From Bugula neritina (taxonomy: Eukaryota > Bryozoa > Gymnolaemata > Cheilostomatida > Bugulidae): 60,000 nt of DNA. The notes under the pieces were generated by a model. It did no database searches. It was not told where the DNA came from and saw only the letters and a list, made by a program, of their open reading frames with translations. The translations under genes and the position numbers were made by a program. Location of the stretch: contig OZ037769.1 in NCBI GenBank assembly GCA_964035545.1, forward strand, positions 2,451,001 to 2,511,000, given 5' to 3'. Below, in pieces: positions 39,801 to 53,800 of this stretch (position 1 is the first letter of the stretch; every line of letters begins with the position of its first letter).

Positions 39801-42800
39801 GATATAATATATTGTCCAACTTTCCATATGCTCAGTCACAGTTGGGTGAATCAACTGCCTTGCTGAAGGCTTTTCAACTAACCCTCTGCCTCGCCTTATA
39901 GTAAAGTAATCAGCATAAAAAGAAAAGGGGAAAATTTTCAATGAGCCACACATTTTTCAGGAAACTATTTATCTCATGTTCGTAAAACTTCCAATGCTTA
40001 GACGCAAGCATAAGATTTATGTGCATAGGAAATTTAATACTTTCTATTTATAGCTGAAAAAATTATAATTTATTAATTTTATGTATGTTTTAATGCATGT
40101 CCAAAATACACATTTTATGTCAACTCCTCAAATGTGTTTCCTGAAGTGAGGCTCGCTTGCTTTGCTGAAGTTTATTACTCAGAATATACAACCGTCATGG
40201 AATCTTGGCAAAACATGCATACATTACAAAAGTACTATTCTAACATGATTGGACAAATATGGGATTACAAAACCTTTGAAGGTTTGTTAACTACGTAGTT
40301 TCTTTATAGGCCACTGTTATTGATAAACAGTTTGAAAGCTAATTCTCTCAATTTTCATGCCCTAATAAACACTGTACAACTATTACCAACTTTTTAAAAC
40401 AAGATGATTTAAATTCTTGAGCTCTATACTAGCTGCTTGTCTTTTGTTACTTCTGTGATATAACAGCTTCTGGCAAAAGTCTCGATATAATGGGAACGCT
40501 TTGCAAACTTTGAATTTTGCCTTTTCAAGATGAGTAGTTTGGTAGAGTTGGCCAATTAATGCATTAATTATTACATTAATTTTAATAATAATCAGTGGTC
40601 AGAAAGGGCCGAGCTGGAATATCTGGGTCTACAGCAAAACTGGCATAGCAATTAGAAAGGCGTCTCTGCTGTTTAGCATAATGTAAATTTAGTGGCTACA
40701 CGTGTAGGCCGCAGTAATTCTCTAATAACAGTCAAATATTTCTACAATTATATTTTATTCAACTTATTATAGATGTGTAAGTGGCTTACAGCAGGGTAGA
40801 AGGGCGGACACTGTGATATATTATATTATACTTGCTGTTTAGTTTACTGCTTGTTATATAATGGGCTACACAGGGCGGACATAGAATTAAATATGCATGC
40901 CATTAATCAAACGTCTATTGTTTCACTGTCTAATTTTATGTGATTTTTACATAATTGCCTCCTAGATTTGCCAGGACCACTTCAAGGTTCTGTAGATGAC
41001 AAAAGGGTTACTTTCACTTCAGTTCCACACTGCTGCGCCTGATGTACCAAGTTCTCATGTCCATGTTCTCTGTTCTTATTCTGTTCCTATTTTGTAGAAA
41101 GTCAATAATTTGTTGCTAGCTTATGATATGATATGCTGGGGAAGCACACTGATTAAAAGCATGAAAAAATAAATATATAATTAAATAAACAAAGAAACTG
41201 ATAAAGATATAAAAGACTTAGATTTACCGCATTTCAAAAGAGTGTTGCCCCACACTAATTATGTTTTGAATTAGTTGACTAATTGTAGAAGGCAGGACAA
41301 TGTTAAGTATATAATGGCATAATTAGCTTCACATATAACAATAGAAAGCTGAAACAAATCCTATTACCATAATAAACTCATTAGCATAATTTCTTGAGCT
41401 ACTTTAGGGTGCTATTAATAAGTCTGGTGATGATTTCGAATACTGCTGCCCTCGATTATTCCCTATTATAGTGATTTGTTTAAACTAGTAGTTAAAATAT
41501 TTGAATAAATTAATAGCATCTTGTCTATACTAGACTGGGCGTTTCACATACCATCAATGAGATGGGACCAAATAAGATGTCTAGAAAGGCCATGAAATGT
41601 TGCTTATATGAACGGCTGTTATAGCCTCACGTGACTTCCTATCGTGTTACATGCTCGTATTTCAAAGGTGTTACGCCAGCTACAAATTAATGCCTTTTTG
41701 TCATTGAATGTAAATAAATTAACCAGCACAATACAGTTATAATTAGACTTAATCTAAAGATGCAACAGTTGGAAGCAAATTGGCGGTAATTTTGTTAAAC
41801 TTTGATTGTCAATTTTTGTCAAAAAATGATCATTTATGCCGTAATGAAATTCAAGAAGCATGCATACAATAATTAGTTGAGGGTTGTTTGAAAAAGTAAG
41901 TTGCAACTAAAATAAAACTGCCTTAGAATACCCCTAGTAGCTGTGAAATACAATTTTATTCATACAAATAATATTTATTACTAAACTTTTTTCACTTTTC
42001 AGTAATCATATTAGCTTATTAGATATTGTAAATCAAGTTGTAAATTGAAACTTATTTAGCTGCAGCTGTTCCACATGATTTTTAGTCTTTGAGCATTCAC
42101 TTATACGTGGTATGTTAATATTATACCAAACTTCTACAGTGTAGCACACACTTTATTTTATTATATGAAAAAAATTTGATATATATGAATGAAAATTTTG
42201 GCTGAAAACACAACTAAACTAAACACTTTGAAAGTGAATAAACATCATTTTTATAAACAGTATATTAAAGAAAACTTTATTCAACAAATTAAATATTTTA
42301 TAAAATTTTCTAAAATTTAGCAAAATGTATATAAAAAACAACTAATAAAAAAGACAATGTAATTTTCAAGCTACTAGGAAATCAAAAAATCAATAATTTT
42401 TATTAATTGCATTAAAATTTCAAAGATAAATAAGTTACTATCCAGTGAACAAGAATGGTGTGAAAGATATTGGCAAGTGTAACTTTCCTACAGAAGTCTC
42501 CGTTGGCCTACAAAAAGACGAAGTGCAACTGCAACTGCTACAGACATAATGAACAAGTGAACATATAAAGACAAACAGAAAGTGTGTACACAGTATATCT
42601 GTTGCACCATACGACGCACATTACTACTGTGTAACTGCTAAAAAGCTGTGAAACACTTAGTGTAGGGCCACACTATGCGTTTTTACACGTTCGTGACGTG
42701 GGAGAATACACACTAGTGACCTGCCACACACAGTGTGCGCGTTGCGAGTGCAAAAATTTATTAGCCAATAATGTTAGCGTTAAACTTTACTGCTCGCCTA

Positions 42801-43609
42801 CAGACTTTTGTTTTTAAAATTATGTCATCGGCAAATTGACTCAATTAGATTATAAAAGCGGAAATGCAAATTATATGAAACTGTTTTAATTTAGTTCGCT
42901 AAAAGCTAAGCTGTGCATTGAAATAAAAGAAATGTGCTCGCTAAATGATAATAAGCCAATTAGATCAAACACGCACGAGCTTGCCGCTGAGCTCGCTCAG
43001 CATGCTAGACGCATGAAAATCCCGCTCATGACGTCCAATTTTTGGGCTAAACGTGATTTCTCGCATGTCGTGTGGCCCTACACTTATCACCAGAAACATG
43101 AATATTTTTCAGTTAGCAAAATTTACAAAGAAGCAGCTTCAAAAAAAAGAATATTTCAGATGGTGATTTTTATTGACGAGAATATTTTGTATGATGAAGA
43201 CAAGAAGTTGCAGCAGTTATCCTGTACCATGATGTCATGATGTCAAAGAAATAGACAATTGTTTACGGCATTGTCAGGCAGTTAAAAAGCTATTAATTTA
43301 TTCGTAAAATAAAATAAAAAACCAACTTAAAGTTACATAAATAACTAAATAAATTGATTGAAATAACAAAAACTGAAGAATATCTATCTAAACCTTGGCA
43401 ATTAAAACCAGTCAATTCTTTCCATCAACTGATATTAATTTAATAATAATATGTAAAGATGCATTACATTAATTAGCTGCACACGGCTTTTAATTATAAT
43501 TGCTGTCCTTAGATAGACACATACCAGAACCCTAGATTGAATCTGTCACCAAAGTGCAATAATCATATGAAATTAATAATTTCTAATAAAGCAGCATATC
43601 CCACTAACA
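33886..43609. other. Gene-poor stretch between EMX and the sideroflexin gene
   Basis: No exons of known families are seen on either strand. It is AT-rich throughout. A GC-richer patch near 35155-35230 and a tRNA-B-box-like GTGGTTCAATTGC near 37690 may be old repeat remnants. A region near 42660-42760 is unusually rich in CACAC/GTGTG and CG. As the upstream flank of EMX it is the likeliest place for its enhancers, but none can be shown by eye. Confidence 0.5.
42932..43240 (+). CDS. Unrecognised 102-codon open frame, possibly part of an old element
   Basis: The frame opens ATGTGCTCG and codes for a mixed, soluble-looking peptide with LAAELAQHARRMKIP, VVWPYTYHQKHEYFSV and IYKEAASKKRIF. Its composition is more protein-like than most open frames here. 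It follows a CG- and CACA-rich block (42660-42760) that looks foreign to the local AT-rich DNA. No family is recognised. It could be a captured transposase fragment, a single exon of an unknown gene, or chance. Confidence 0.25.
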   Translation: MCSLNDNKPIRSNTHELAAELAQHARRMKIPLMTSNFWAKRDFSHVVWPYTYHQKHEYFSVSKIYKEAASKKRIFQMVIFIDENILYDEDKKLQQLSCTMMS

Positions 43610-43897
43610 CAGGGGTATGCAACCTTTTCACACCGAGGATCACTGAAATGGAATATTTCATGGCGAGGGCCACTTTGTAAAACTTATCTTGAGCTGGGGG
43701 TTACTTTATTCCAAATCACTTGAATCATTACATAATGAATTCCCAGTAACTACTGCCGGTTGCATGTTTTAGTATGTACATAAATAAGACAGTTAAAAGG
43801 TGGTTTCCCTTCTAATTCATATATGGGTACAAAGTGTTTTTATTTGTTATGCCTTTGAGGGGCACGTAAATGCAGGCTGGGGGCCACATCGACTCTG
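43610..43897. mobile_element. Short hAT-like non-autonomous element (288 bp)
   Basis: It begins CAGGGGTATGCAACC, the classic hAT-type end, and finishes GGGGGCCACATCGACTCTG. The 8-bp flanks are CACTAACA (43602-43609) and GGCTAACA (43898-43905), a 6 of 8 match, as expected for a decayed hAT target duplication. It has no transposase. The inner GGGCCAC blocks are also typical of hAT-derived repeats. The ends pair imperfectly, so it is old. Confidence 0.55.
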
Positions 43898-44633
43898 GGC
43901 TAACACAACAGGCTATTCCATATTTCAACCCATCAATATACTTTTAGATAAAATGAACTTAGAATTTTAATACTCCGGCCACTGAAATACCAACTACCAA
44001 AAATAAGCAATTCATTAACTTTATTTGTAATTATGAAAAGCGAGCTGAGTGTTTGCTGTGTTTTAAAATAAAAATCTTAATTTTCTTCTGATTTGGACAA
44101 AGCAACAGTTACTCCAAATAGGTGAATCTAGCTTCTTCCAGATGAGGAAAGAGAGAAGGCAAACAGATATTATCCCGTGCCACCAGAAACCATCAGATGG
44201 TAAGAGGATGTATCGGCAGTTGCCAAAATGGTGGTTCAACCTTGTCCAAGTTACAAAAACTCTACCTACTGTTTTACAACTGTAAACAGAACTGATTTCC
44301 ACACACAAATAGAATTAAAGAATTAAAAAACATGCTTTTCCTCCTTTGTACAGATTCCTTAATTTAGTTGAATTTCCTGGTATGTAAATTAAATATTCAA
44401 AAAATTAGTCAACTTGAATTAAAAATTTTAGAAGGTTTTACGCTTCATAACTAATAGCAAACAACCTTAACTCTAGAAATTATATTTTGCTGTCAGTTTA
44501 ATGCAATATTATTTACAAGTAAATTGCTAGTAACACATAAAAGCAGTTTTTTATGTGACTTAACCTTTGCATTGCACCACTAATGATCAAACACATTTTT
44601 TCAGTTGAGCTTTCTATTTTCTACTAATTATAA

Positions 44634-44639
44634 TTTATT
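44634..44639 (-). terminator. Candidate SFXN5 polyadenylation signal
   Basis: AATAAA on the minus strand, about 183 bases past the stop codon at 44822. The position is reasonable; chance is not excluded in such AT-rich DNA. Confidence 0.45.
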
Positions 44640-44821
44640 CAAAGTTTAATCCAAGTCTTTAGGCATTTGTCATACACTTCCTATTGATTTTTCCTTATAA
44701 AAAAAACAGATTTCTGTAATAATTATTATTGTAAGCCTACATAATAGAGTGACTAGCAACATATTAATTACCAAGTTCCCTGTTTGCTCGCCAATAGTTG
44801 TGCATTATCTCACCTATGACT

Positions 44822-47800
44822 CTACAGTCCTTTATTGTAGTAAAGGAACTCATCTGACGTTTTAGCTTGAATACTTGACTCCAATGAGGCTGTGGCAATC
44901 TAAAAATAAATCCGACCAGGAAATACATAATACATTAAATTATAAATTATACAATATCCAGGGAGGTAGAGTTAGCTCATTAGCCTAGACACAACTATAG
45001 TATGTTTTGTGTGTCAATTTCAATACTACAATTTAGTACTGAATAGATTAGGTATAGTACAGATAATCCAAGTTTTGACAAAATCTTTTGCCGTGAAACT
45101 CAAAACTGCATGTAAAAAATTGAAAGGTAATAATTTCTAATGAATAAAAACATTGCAAATATTACAAAAGCTAAAAAATACTAAAAGTGAAAATGCTGGA
45201 ATTTGCAGTATGAATTCTTGAACTTTAAACTTCATTGGCTAAATTTTATTATTCTACCTCAGAATTATTTTGGATACACTTAGAGGGTTTAAGACCTTAT
45301 TTGATCTAATTACCTTACTAAATAGGATAGGAACTAATTCGCTTCACTATCTAGCTAGCCCTGGTAAGCTAACCACCTGGTAATATCACACTATCTACCC
45401 TCCCTTGCCAAGGATAGACCAGGTTTCAGTACATACGGGTATTATCTCAGTTTAACTACCAATAGGGGATGTGCAATAAACAGCTTGGAAATTGTAATGT
45501 GTTTTAAGGTACTTGAAGTCCGAAAATTAAAAAATAAAAAAGTGGATGTCATGAAAACTCCCTGTTGCACTACTTCTACTAAAAACAAAACTCTGGCGAA
45601 ATAAAAGTAACTATAATGTGGAATTATAGCTCACAGGCAAAATTGAATACTTTTGTAATAAACTTTCAAACTTTACTAGAAGGTTGTACATCAGGATAAA
45701 ACCTGACAAGAATTATATTTCTACTAGATTGTTTAGTTTGTCAATGAATTTTTTATAAACAATTGGGTAAAACTGAAGACCACCTTAAATCACAATGATT
45801 GTTTAGAAGTTTCTAGAATAGATTTAGGAATAAGTGGTATGACACCTACGGGAAAGCAGATAAGTGTAGCTGGATTACACAGATACTTGTAGGAAGCTTG
45901 CATGCAGCTACCAACTCTCTCCGTAATAAAAACAGGTTTATGATTGTAATACTGATAAGCTAAATATACAGTTTAGTTCTCTGCCAATTTTTTCAAATTC
46001 TTTCTTTTTGGAATCGTTTGAAACTGTTTAGCATGCAGAATCACTTTCTTACATATGAGTATGAATAAGAACTGATACTTGGGGAAAATTAAAATGCTGT
46101 GGTAACTTCCTTTTGAATAAGGTCGAGTGATATCAGCAAGTCATTTAGTAATGACCTCACTTATGAAACACCAACTCAAAATAGCGTGACATTATATTAT
46201 ATAATAATTATTAGATCACACTATATTACATTATATCATCCTTATTGTTTTACATATTGTTGTTTAGAGAGCTTTATCATTGAAACTGATATTATTAACA
46301 GTCTAACAATCTTTTTTTCTAAATTTCATGGCACTAATAGTTAATTTCTATTGTTTTTAATCTGCATAATGAGAAAAGAATGGTGAATGATGAATCATTA
46401 GTTGGCAAAGTGAGGTGATGAGAAGCCAAACTGATAAAGTATATGTAAACTGATTATAGAATAACATTAACATATTTTCCCTTGTCTCTATCTGCTGATT
46501 AATCGTAATAAAATGAGCTTTATAAATAATACAAGAGAGCTTTTATTGAATACTAATTACAGTTCTACCCTCAAATTACTGTATTCACCCAGACTGTGGT
46601 GTGCATCACATTGAAAAATGAATTAAAAGTAAAATTTCATGCAGCTGCTACTATTTTAAATATAAACAGTCATTTTTTGCTTTTATTTGTTGTTTATTCA
46701 ATTTTAAAAATAACTATTTATTGACAGGTTAGTTAGAATTTAGACATCTCTGTATATCTCGACTGTTTAAGATGGAAAGAATTCATTTTTTGCAAGACAT
46801 TAACTTGATAAATATCTTTAGAATGGATCAGCGAATTTGGTCCGTCCAGAAGTCTGTTTTTAGGGTTTATAAACATCTTAGCTGCTCCAGACAGCGCCAG
46901 TAAGGTGTCTGATGGAAAGAAGCCCTAGTGGCACATTTGTAAAGGGATGATGTATGTTTGTGAGCTATTTAATTTTGTAAGAGAGATTAGGTGTGTAATA
47001 AGTATAGATGAGCTGTATTAGTTAATTAACTCCATAATTGGTAGGTTAAATTAATCTAACAATTATTCTTAATTAATAACAATTAGCCTAATAATTAACA
47101 CATAAGTATGATGAATGTCATAAACCCCATAGATGAAAGCGGAGCTGAGTTTTATGTGTATTTGCCCCTGATAATGGCTAATAATTACAACTTAGCAGGA
47201 CATTTAAATATATTTACCTCTAATTAATGGCTACTAAATACTGAATTAAATGTCATGTACAATGATATATTACTGAGTACATCACACGGCTCTTCTAAAG
47301 ACAAGCAATATAAAGGGAAACAAACAAGCTGGCAACATTGAAGGCTTCTTAAAGTTTGAGTTACCTAAAAATACTCAAAGACCATTAGGTACGGGTGTTG
47401 GTAGCTTAATGTTAGTCAACATTTTAATGTTTCTTCATACATTATTGGCAAACTTTAACCTGAAACTAGGCATTGCCTCTGGGCAGAATTAAGCGTACAG
47501 TCATGCTTTTATTTCGGTTTATTGCTTATAAGCAATACTTTCAAACTTAAATGGTGGATTTTTATGTTACATTTACAAAGGGGTATATATAATAAATGTT
47601 ATTCGCTAGCCAAAATATAAAAGATTCAGAACATTTGTTATTAATTTACATATTTAACATAAATGAAGTAGTCAACATGCACCGAAACAACGTCATGCCT
47701 ATTCATTAGCAGTATTATACTCTAACAGAATGTAGATCTTTATCAGAGTGAATGTGTTTTACACCCTTTATTACTACTGATTAGAGTGTGTTATTGGCCC

Positions 47801-50800
47801 ATAGAAAAGGTTCAAAAACTTATAATTGACTATATGAGATAAGATCAAGCTAAACCCCTAACATAATCATGTAATTATATAATTAATTTTTATTAAAAGA
47901 ACAAAAGAGGCAAGAAATACTTGACTGCCTACATACTGAAAACATGCTCCCGCGTAGCTTTGTAAGGCGACTGCTTGGAACTGTGTTTGCAATTCCCATG
48001 ATCCCGGCAAACAGAATTGGAATTAATTAAAAAGAAAGAAAAATTAAAAGTAATGTCGTTAATTTAATAATAACTTTCATGCTAAATTTAGATTCAAGAT
48101 AATCGAAATAGTTATTTATATACATCGTATAACTTCCTAGATGTATGATATATTTCATAATAAGCTGCAGGCAGTATTTTAGAGTTTTAGACTGTATAAT
48201 ACACAGCGTTTTGTAACTTCTCAAGGGTATTCGTCAAGAATAACTTCTATGAAAAGGCAACCTTGAAACCTTGGGTTTCAATGACCGATGACACTTAGAA
48301 ATGTGTAGGAAGCTATGAAAATACGAAGTGCTCAGTGGGGATCATTTGTCCAGATTTCTAAACTTTTCATTAAACAATTTCTTATTATTTTTATAAATCA
48401 TTAACACGATTAATTAGAATAATTATCTAAATACAATACAAATGCCCTGAGGCCATCACCATCAATGTTTTAAGACCTTTAGCTATAATTTTCAGCAAGC
48501 CACAAAACAATAAGTGTGATAATGATGATGATTTAAAATCACCTTTGGGGATAGGAAAATGGCCGGAGGCAAAAGTGGTATGGTTAATTATCATTATTTA
48601 AAGCCTAAAGCGTTGAAAGAACGTGAATAACAAATATGAGAACTTGAAAAGGTGGGTCTTAGGAGGGCAACAAATGTATTCATGTATTCATGTCAAGAGT
48701 CATTGCTAGCTGTTTAAACTAAGTTTACATGGTCTGCAACTGTTATTATATCTTAAAAAGATGGTAATGTGATGTCATTATTGGTTTTACTTGTCCCAGA
48801 ACTGAGCTTATGCAATCGTATTGGCATGCTTTTGTAGTTCCCACGCCCAACTTTTATGTTCGTTGTCACAGTATGGAAATGAGATCTTACTCTATTAGAA
48901 ATGAAGTTCCCTCAAGAATCATAGAGTGCATAATGACACTGTAATGACTAGAAATTACTCTGGGGAGGGTGCCATATTGTGTTAAATTTAACCAGAGTAC
49001 AGAGTACTACTTTATCCAGATTTAAATTACACTTAACAAAACGTAGTGTTTAAAAAAACAGGAAAAAAGCTAACATCACCATCACCTTGTAAGTCAATTG
49101 CCTCAGGAAAACCTAGCCTAGGCTCCACAGATTTGGCTAGGTACTGTCTCATGTAGGGGGGGGGGGGGGTTTGAAGCAAGTTTATTGCTTTGTGGTTACA
49201 AACTCTTTTTTATATGAACAGAATTATTGATGTGTCTTCAGTTTGATGCATTAAATGATAGAACATGGGCAGCAGATATAATGGTCTTATGTTCTTTTTA
49301 ATAGAGATAATTAAAAAAGTGTTTAATCAGAATAAAACAAATTTATGCAACTTTTAAGGGCATCTCAAATCTATTTTAACATGTATTTTGCATAAATAAA
49401 AAAAGATTTGAAATGTATTTTGAGAAATTGACGAAAATTACCTCCAAATCAAACTGCAAACTGATTTGATTCTGAAAAATTGGTAATGCAATAGTCAAAT
49501 ACTGCTTTTAAAAGGGGTTTACATTTACCATGTTTTAGGGTTAAAAAGGAAATATACCCCAACAAAATGTTTTTGTCCAGCCAATAGTTGAACTTAACTG
49601 TTTTGCACCTGAAGGAAAAGTTTCTTTACTTCCATAACAAAACGCAGTCTGCCAAATTACGGCAAAATATAACAAAAGGAACACATCTGCTAGTATGAAA
49701 AAGAACGTTTATCCTCTTTTGGCCACAAAAAATTGTGTGAAATGTGTATATTTATTGGCTTATATCATATGGAAATACCACCTCAGGTTATAAGGGCAAG
49801 GTTCCTTATTCAGCTATGGAGAGTAAAATAAATATACTGTTCAACAAGTTTTTTGATAACGTATAACAAAAGTAAAAACATGAATTGAACTTTTCTGAAC
49901 CTACTAACTGCATATCTGGCAGCTAATTTTTGCTTTGAATTTCTGAACCAAATATTGGTCTGGCTGTCAAATAGAAAATGAACCATTATATTAATAATAG
50001 CTGACTAATTTGCCTGATGAATACAAATCTATTGACACAAATTGACGCAGTTAGTTGAGTACAGTAATTCATAGAGCATAATAGAATTAAACTGAAATTT
50101 TACGCTCAACGCAGATTTTGCTGATACCATCTTATTAATTAAAATTGAAAAAAATTTAGGCACACATTTGCTTTTCAATGAACAGTTATTTTGCAATAAA
50201 AAGCACGTAGCGCAATGCATTATGAAAGTTGAGTGAACTGTTAACAATGTTTACATTCTACAATCACACACAATCTATGTAATTATTATTGTTCACACGA
50301 ATAACAAAGAGCTAGCAACAGTGTATGGTATCAAACTCATGATCAAAGATATCGGCATTTAACTCGTTATAAACAATATAATAATGAATGCATACCTTTC
50401 ATTGATGATTTGATATAAACAACAACATATGAAATTAAAATTCATAAACACAAATTTTGTAAAGAAATTACTAGTTAAATGCTGATTATTCTTAGAGACA
50501 CGGGTTCATTGTTTATGTATTTATATTCACGGGTTTGAGCAAGTTGAATAAAAGTTGATGTTTTTAGAACCAATTGGTTGCTTATTTAAGGGAGTTTATG
50601 CGCCAGACTAGCCTCTATCAAGACTCCTGCAGTTGATTGGCTTCATTTGTGTATAATAGGCTATATTTATATGAATTATGAATAAAAACATCGGTACTGA
50701 TTGAACATTTAGGTAGAGATAAGATCAAAAATTATTGTTGTTATCAAAAGAAGAATTAGTAATTGTAATTAAAATTAACAAGAGTAGAGTATGACAATGT

Positions 50801-53800
50801 GTGGAGCGCTCTTGCTAACTCAAATCCGGTGTGAATAGGCAACAGTCTCACCCATGTCTGATTTTATAATAAAGCAAAGGGTTCACACAATTAGTGCAAA
50901 TAATTTTTTAATATGACTTTAGAATGAATAGGATGTGCGTACAAACCTATTGTGTTGAGAGATGTTCAATGTAGATATATCATAATTATAATCTATAAAA
51001 TACTACAATAGCTGTATTTACGTCCATCGGCAACTTACTTTATCGGCCACTCATCTGTTTACATTGCTAACCAATCTTGACTTTCCAACAATTACTTTGT
51101 CAGCAAAAAATCAACTTTAATTCACTAAACCCTAATACAATAAACCAGAAGCACATGTAAAACAAAAGATTAAGATAATTTAATGTATTTAATTTGTATC
51201 AGTTAAACAATAATGCTAACGGCTAGACTTATCAGGTGCAGGGCTAATGACAAGAGCTTTCCTAAACAATGTGCTGTATTTTAAAAGAACTTAAAATCTT
51301 AAAGAAAACAATAGAAAAATTAAATCAGATACTCTAAAACTGTTACAAGCAAAACTCTAGTGTGATTGAGGGCTTCATTTGTATAGAGCACTAATTCAAC
51401 TCGCTGCTTCAAGTATTTTCACTGAAGCAGTATATGATATTAACTCATGAACCTTCAAACAATCTTTATCACAGTGTAGTAATAAACTTGCTTTTAATAT
51501 TAATTAATGAATATAGACTAATAAAAGCCAGAATGATAATTAGGGGAAATAAAATGGAATTTAAGATTTTAATTACAGTTTCAAAGGGGAGTTATGCACA
51601 GTTGTGGTGGGATTGTGCTGCATCTTAAGAACTACCACCACTTCACGGCTCTTGGAATCATAAAGCCTAACCTCTACACTTCAATTAACTCCTGAAACTA
51701 TATAAAGAGTAAATATAATGTTTAAAAAAATTAATGGATTTACTGAGTAATTAAACCCTTGAGATGGTTAGCTTGTATGCATTAATTACCAACATCCTGG
51801 TTGGACATTGTTGAAGTTTAGTAAACATTTTGAATTGTGTGCCAAGCGTGTATACTACTAGCAGTTGAAGGAAATCTCCTTATTGATCAGCAGGTATGAC
51901 ACGCAACTCGCTCACAACTCCATGTTCTACATAACGCACACTCTCATTTCCTCAATTAATAGCTGATCAAATTTATGTTGTCACCGGACATACATTGCCC
52001 ACTATTAACATGACCAGATGCTTAGTTATGGTGACATGAAAAGAGATACAAAATACACTAAAACTGAACAGGATAAATAGATTTTCAGCTAATGGATTTG
52101 TTTTGTTGACTGATTTTGTAACTCGAGTTGTACATAATAAACAAATGTGTTTAAAATAAACCTAGCACTAGAAAATGTCATTTTGTACTCATGAAATCAC
52201 AGCTATTAGAATTGAACAAGTTAGAAATATTATACATGATATTACAGCTGTAAGAATTTGGTAGCTCCAAAATACTAGGACTTCTCGCTAGAACAAGTAT
52301 GGGGAGGGGGGGAGACCACCCACTGTGTACTAGCTACTTATAGTAATATTGACTACACACTGTGTACTAGCTATTCAGTACTATTGACTATACATTGTGT
52401 ACTAGATATATACGCAGTACTATTCCCTAAACACTGAGCACGTTATTTACTAAAATTACTAAAATAGGAATTATGCCAACAAACTACATAGAGTTGCCTA
52501 CTCTTTGACATTATAATTCAGTTCTTTACTTCTAATCTGTAATATTTACAGTTCATATTAACTTTCAGCATTTTCAATATTATACAAAGTTTCATAATAA
52601 ATGTCATGTGATTGAAAAAAATTGTTCAAATCCTACTTCCTAATAATTTCCCAACCAATCTGGGCTTCTTACTGTCTATACAATTAGTTATACTTTTTAT
52701 TACAAGTTTGTGATAAACGCTTGAATTTGAAAACTTTTTTTCTTAAGGGAGCCTAAACCCCAATTAGCATATATATCTAGCTCTTATGGCGTTAAATTTC
52801 CTGGTCTAGGTTTGAAAACCCACCACTTCGTCACTGTACAGTATTGCATGCCATCATCACTAACTCTACTTGCAGTCCAACTATCATCTATTTTCAGTGC
52901 ATTATTTTAACAGCTAAAGTCAAGTCAGACGCCAACTTTCACCAAGCAAATAAATCAAACTATTGCAAAACAAATTCATTAGCATTGGTTAGACGAGCAT
53001 TCCAGTAAAGAAATGACACCTAAATTAATCATCATACCCATGACAATAAACAATGAGCATGACAATAGTTATTGGCTGAAATTACTTCACTTTGCATTCT
53101 AATTACTGATAAATACCAAACTTCAACTTCACCATCCTCCCAGCAACAAGCTGTCTCTGCATTGCAATGCACTCGGTTGTTAGAATTGAAAAGGGGCTCT
53201 TCAAGTTTAGTTCAATATGCATAACTTAAGTGGCATTTTAAATGCAAGACCTTTAGAGTTTTCTCCTCTTAACCATAAGACAAAAGTAGTATTATCTAAA
53301 GCACACCTGATGTTGTAACTTTGCATTTTATCTCATTGTGATGGCGAATAGTTAACAATTTATTGGTCTTCAACTGAATTTTTAAACCGATAAGAATACC
53401 AACTATTTTGAAACAATACCCAAACATCGAAACATTGTACTTCAAAAAATCCGTGTGCCATTTATAAACACCATTAGCTTTTTACTATTTATACATTCAA
53501 CATTACGCTTTCAAATTACATGAAGTCAAGATTCTTAGGAGCAGATCTTCATACTGCTTCACATTACAGTTACAAAATAAGCTTTGGTTATGATCAGCAA
53601 AATTACTAGACCAACAAATTTCACACTAACTATTGAAGTATAGATAACACATTCAACGATATTTTTAATTAACCTGGGAACTGTTTGAAACTTTAAAGTA
53701 TTTTACTAAAACATAAAAACATGAAACAGTTTTTAGTTGTGTTGAGTCAATCATCTCACAAGTTCTCTAACTTTTGTAGCAACTCTGTGAAAGGTCTGGT

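Noticed and set aside
46840-46925. Hairpin around CAGACAGCGCCAGTAAGG / TGTCTG
   Set aside because: The stem is only about six pairs plus mismatches; too weak to call a microRNA or structured RNA.
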